Source of the DNA: Istiophorus platypterus
Lineage: Eukaryota; Chordata; Actinopteri; Istiophoriformes; Istiophoridae
Length of the DNA: 64,000 bases
Assembly (NCBI GenBank): GCA_016859345.1
Contig: CM029121.1
Coordinates: 3,272,329-3,336,328 of the forward strand
Direction: 5' to 3'
Both the position numbers and the translations under genes were made by a program. A model generated the notes under the pieces. That model did no database searches. It had not been told where the DNA came from and was given only the letters and a program-made list of their open reading frames with translations. Positions 1 to 64,000 of the stretch are shown here, one piece after another. Numbering within the stretch: the stretch's first letter is position 1; each line of letters starts with the position of its first letter.

Positions 1-9
1 TCTGCTCCA

Positions 10-12
<3 letters not shown>

Positions 13-77
<65 letters not shown>
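13..77. repeat. (CA)n microsatellite
   Basis: An almost uninterrupted CA dinucleotide tract at the left edge of the window, inside the agbl1 intron after exon O. Confidence 0.98.
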
Positions 78-81
<4 letters not shown>

Positions 82-372
82 GTATATTACATTGACTTAC
101 ATTCTTTTCCAGGGGGACCTTCCCCAACCTTACCTAAACCTAGCCATAAAGCAAGACTTAAAACGTAATGGTTTCTCTTTTGTGCATGGCCTTTTGTCCT
201 CAAAGGGAAGATATGACCCAAAAATGTGCCTGCTTAAGCAGAGTTATGTCCCCACAACACGTGTACTACAACTAGACACACAAACTCAAACACACACACT
301 CCATCAACTCACTATGAAACAGATGCCTCCATATGTATTTGACCTCCACCACTCTGACCTTTTATCCCAACT

Positions 373-374
373 CA

Positions 375-414
<40 letters not shown>
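373..414. repeat. (CA)n next to exon O donor
   Basis: About 20 CA units. On the gene's strand this is a GT repeat that starts a few bases inside the intron after the GTGAGT donor at 421-426. Confidence 0.98.
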
Positions 415-416
<2 letters not shown>

Positions 417-426
417 CAGTACTCAC

Positions 427-60992
<60,566 letters not shown>

Positions 60993-61537
60993 CTGTAAGC
61001 AGAACACACGACAAACTGAAAACATGGACTTTAACACAAAGGTATTTTGAGGGTTACTGAGATTAATCAACAAATGGGTTTAAACACGGGTGCTCTGCCG
61101 AGGACCAGTAGAGAGATCCACACTGACACTCTTTAACTACAAAATACTCTATTTTGAGTGAGGGTGGAAGTTCCTCTTTCACATGGAGCAAGACTTCAGC
61201 ATTTATGTGCTGTTTTATAAGGGCTTACAGGGCTTTACAAGACCTGTGTCAAGACCACATCAGTGACCCTGTGCTTCCTCAAGAGGCTTCTTTAGTGAAA
61301 GCCAGTTAAAGCCTTTTAGTTGAAAGTAAAAGGATTATGGGCATTTGTTTTTGAATCTCACCTAAAACCAAATTTTTACAGTGTCTTTTGTTAACGATTG
61401 ACATTACTTTTTTCTTTTCACTGCTTGATTCAATCATAGTTTTAAATTACCTCTTTCACTGTGTTTTATTCTCAGCAGAAGGTTAACATGAATCTGCCAT
61501 TTATTTTGGATGGAGAGGAATCCTCTCTATTCATATT
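60993..61537. other. Intron upstream of exon A
   Basis: Nothing recognised. The preceding agbl1 exon is not found here or in the rest of the window. Confidence 0.55.
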
Positions 61538-62921
61538 CAGTAGGGTTCATAAATATTTGGACAGTGACAACATTTTCATAAATTTGCCTCTGTACACGAC
61601 CACAATAGATTTGAAATGAATGAATAAAGATGTGATTGAAATGTAGACTTGCAGCTTTAATTCAAGGGGATTAACAAAAATATCACATTAACTGTTTAGG
61701 AATTACAGCCATTTTTATACGTAGTCCCTTATTTTCAGGGAATCAAAAGTAATTGGACAAAGCATAAAAATTATATATATATAAGGATTATTTTTAATGG
61801 ATGAAAATTATTTTTCAGTCAATCTTTTTCAGTGGGACTGAGGTCAGGTGATTGACTTGGTCATTGAAGAATATTACATTTCTTTGCCTTAAGAAGCTGT
61901 TAGGTTTCTTTCAAAGTATGTTTTGGGTCATTATCTATCTGTAGTGTGAAGCACTGTCCTATCAGCTGTGCAGCAGATAGTAGAGCCCTGTACACTCCAG
62001 GATTCATCCTGCTGCTTCTATCAGCAGTCACATCATAAGTAAACACCAGTGACCCAGTTCCATTAGCAGCCATACATGTCCAGGCCATAACACTGTCTCC
62101 ACCATGTCTGACAGATGATGTGGTTGCTTTTGATCATGAGCTGTTTCTTCTCCTTCTTCTCCATATTCCTCACTTTATATCGTTCTGGTACAAGTTAATG
62201 TTGATTTCATCTGTCCAAAGAATCTTGTTCTAGAACTGTTCAGGCTTTTTAGATGTTTTCTGCCGAAGTCTTATCTTTCTGTTCTTAAGTGTTACCAGTA
62301 GTTTTCACCCTTTGGTGAACCCTCTGTAATTACATCCATGAAGATGTCTCCTGATTGTAGACTTTGACTATGATACACCTTGTGTTCTTGACCTGTATGT
62401 GGAGGGTTTTTCTTCACCAATGAAGGAATTCTGTTGCCTTTGTCGTTGCAGAGTTTGACAGTGCATTCCTTCCTTTGAAGAATCTAATAAATTGTTGACA
62501 TGGCAACTCCTAAAGTTTCTGAGTCTGAAGGACTGTTTGAGCCTCATGATAGACTCCTTCATTTGTATCAACACCTCTTCGGAACGCATATTAAAGGTTC
62601 CCTTGAACAGCTACAAAATACAAAGTAAATACTTGGAATCAACTCCAGACCTTTCATCTGTTTCATTTGCCTTGAAATAATGAGGGGAAAGGCCTGAGCA
62701 TGAAACTGATAGTCAGTCAGTTGTCCAATCAGTTTTAAGCCTCTGAAAATGAAGGACTATGTTAAAAATTGTTGTAATTCCTAAACTGAACCCTTTGAAT
62801 TAAAGCTGAAAATCTACACTTTATCACATCTTGATTTATTCATTTAAAATCCATTGTGATTGTGTACAAAGGCAAAATTCTGAAAACTGTGCTACTGTCC
62901 AAATAATTATTTATCTAACTG
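61538..62921 (-). mobile_element. Near-complete, inactive Tc1-like transposon
   Basis: This element of about 1.38 kb has matching inverted ends: left CAGTAGGGTTCATAAATATT then TGGACAGT, right (reversed) CAGTTAGATAAATAATTATT then TGGACAGT. Similarity continues for roughly 150-200 bp, including TTGCCTNTGTACAC and GCTTTAATTCAA stretches. TA follows the right end; the left flank is TT, probably mutated. The minus strand encodes a transposase relic: MAWTCMAANGTGSLVF and QIDNDPKHT (62088-61900), then a PSQSPDLSPTEK-like motif near 61850. Stops and frameshifts show it is dead. Confidence 0.88.
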
Positions 62922-63500
62922 TATGTGGAGAGGCAGGACTGCTTGTACAAACTCATATAAACATCAGCCATTAAATTGCATGCAGTCCAGCTTAGATTAG
63001 ACACACAGCCCCTATGTCAATCTAACTGCTTAACATGAAACCCTGTACACACTGTTGGTGGAAATAAGAGCATTAATTGCCTTGTATATGACAGAATAAA
63101 ATCACACTGAATTCAAGGCTTGGCTCTGCACTGCTTTTTGCCTAGTTCAGCAAGTCTACTGCCAGTTGAACTGCTCTATAGAAAAAAAGCATTTGCCCTT
63201 ACAAGGCTTGCCTTCCATTTTGATTAACTAGTTATTTTGACCAGCTCTTCAGATAAACTGTGCTTCCAAGCTGCTGTGGTAAAAGTGAGTGGTAAAAGAC
63301 ATGACCAATTCTGGTGCAGCCCTGTCTTGGTTTTGCAATTACATTGTGCTGATAAATGTAATTGCTGGATGGATATTCAGAGGCAATGTTTCTTTCAAAT
63401 TTTCTTTCAGTGACTAAAGTGCTACATTTCTGTACTGCACTGAGTCTGTGGGTGGTGGTTGAGGGTTGGGGGAAAGTCCTGTCTGTGGTTCAGGAAACAA
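62922..63500. other. Intron, no gene seen
   Basis: AT-rich sequence with no recognisable feature. Confidence 0.55.
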
Positions 63501-63765
63501 AAGCACACTGGTTAAGGTACAGGAAAGATATAAGTTTCGGTTAAATGTCTCTCAAGTCACGGTGATTCTTTTTCTTTTTTTAAACCAGTCCAGGATCTTT
63601 CCGGAACCTGAGCCAAGTGCTATGAGAGTTTAAACAGTGTCCCAATGCTGGAGTAATGGATGTTGAATTGCAGGATCAGATATTTCTGTTGTCTGTGAAC
63701 ATTTTAATGATACGTTCAGTATCAATCTATTTGGGACTTGTCAAAAATGTCAATTAGCAATATAT
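63501..63765 (+). repeat. Dispersed repeat, copy 2
   Basis: Same ordered blocks as 26233-26525: GGTTAAGGTACAGGAAAGAT, TTAAACCAGTCCAGGATCTT, GAGAGTTTAAACAG, GGATCAGATATTTCTG and ACGTTCAGTATCAATCTATT followed by a GACTTGTC stretch. Both copies have the same orientation and lie 37 kb apart. Confidence 0.8.
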
Positions 63766-64000
63766 CCTATTTATGTTAATAAAACATAACATAACAAAAC
63801 AGTCGCAATTATGTCTCCTGTGAAACATATCAGCAGTTGCAGCTTTTTATTTGTATAGAAACATCATTTCCAGGTAAAAGGTGTAGAATGAATCAGGACA
63901 TGCAAAGCACATGCGCAAAGTGGTGCTGCACCCAGATAGGTCTTACTAACTGCTTCATCATCAACATTAGATAAAGTTGCTTACATTAAAATGGTGGGAA

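Overview
This is vertebrate nuclear DNA, and the features point to a teleost fish, probably a percomorph. It is AT-rich and full of CA/GT, TA, ATT and GAT microsatellites. It carries Tc1-like transposons, RTE/Rex-type, L2-type and L1/Tx1-type LINE fragments, and several short interspersed repeats that I recognise as common in perch-like fishes. The only host gene I can support is one large gene on the minus strand. There is no operon-like layout, CRISPR array or rRNA gene.

The gene is a cytosolic carboxypeptidase of the CCP1/Nna1 family, and its closest match is AGBL1 (CCP4). I read 15 consecutive internal coding exons, from 60992 down to 427. Every junction keeps GT-AG and reading phase, giving 642 complete codons with no stop. 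They encode, in order: part of the N-terminal armadillo-like region (exons at 60.9, 54.5, 38.6 and 33.0 kb), an acidic and Ser-rich linker (32.3, 26.9, 19.4 and 18.9 kb), the conserved block entering the CCP N-domain (18.3 and 10.2 kb), the N-domain (10.0, 9.6, 4.6 and 4.1 kb), and the first part of the carboxypeptidase domain (0.5 kb). The 5' exons lie beyond 64000. The exons with the zinc-binding HxxE and the catalytic Glu lie beyond position 1. Such enzymes remove glutamates from the C-termini or side chains of tubulin and other proteins.

The rest is intron, 182 bp to 15.7 kb long, mostly old transposon debris. By region: 0.4-10.3 kb has five C-terminal-half exon groups, a hAT-like MITE, a Tc1 relic and an RTE LINE relic. 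10.3-18.2 kb is an intron with several short repeats, a TA/TG compound microsatellite and a Tc1 3' end. 18.2-19.5 kb is a compact three-exon cluster. 19.5-38.6 kb is intron with four exons, an L1/Tx1 fragment, a Tc1 fragment, and an RTE LINE interrupted by a solo LTR that has a 5-bp target duplication. 38.8-54.5 kb is the largest intron, with an L2-type LINE, an (ATT)n tract and an RTE LINE 3' end abutting (TA)n. 54.5-64 kb holds a 38-bp exon at its left edge, a perfect 21-bp palindrome, the first exon in the window, and a near-complete dead Tc1 element.

I found no undescribed multi-gene system. The items most worth a second look are the TG-repeat tracts at several splice sites, the 38-bp exon, the solo LTR nested in a LINE, and the perfect short hairpins.
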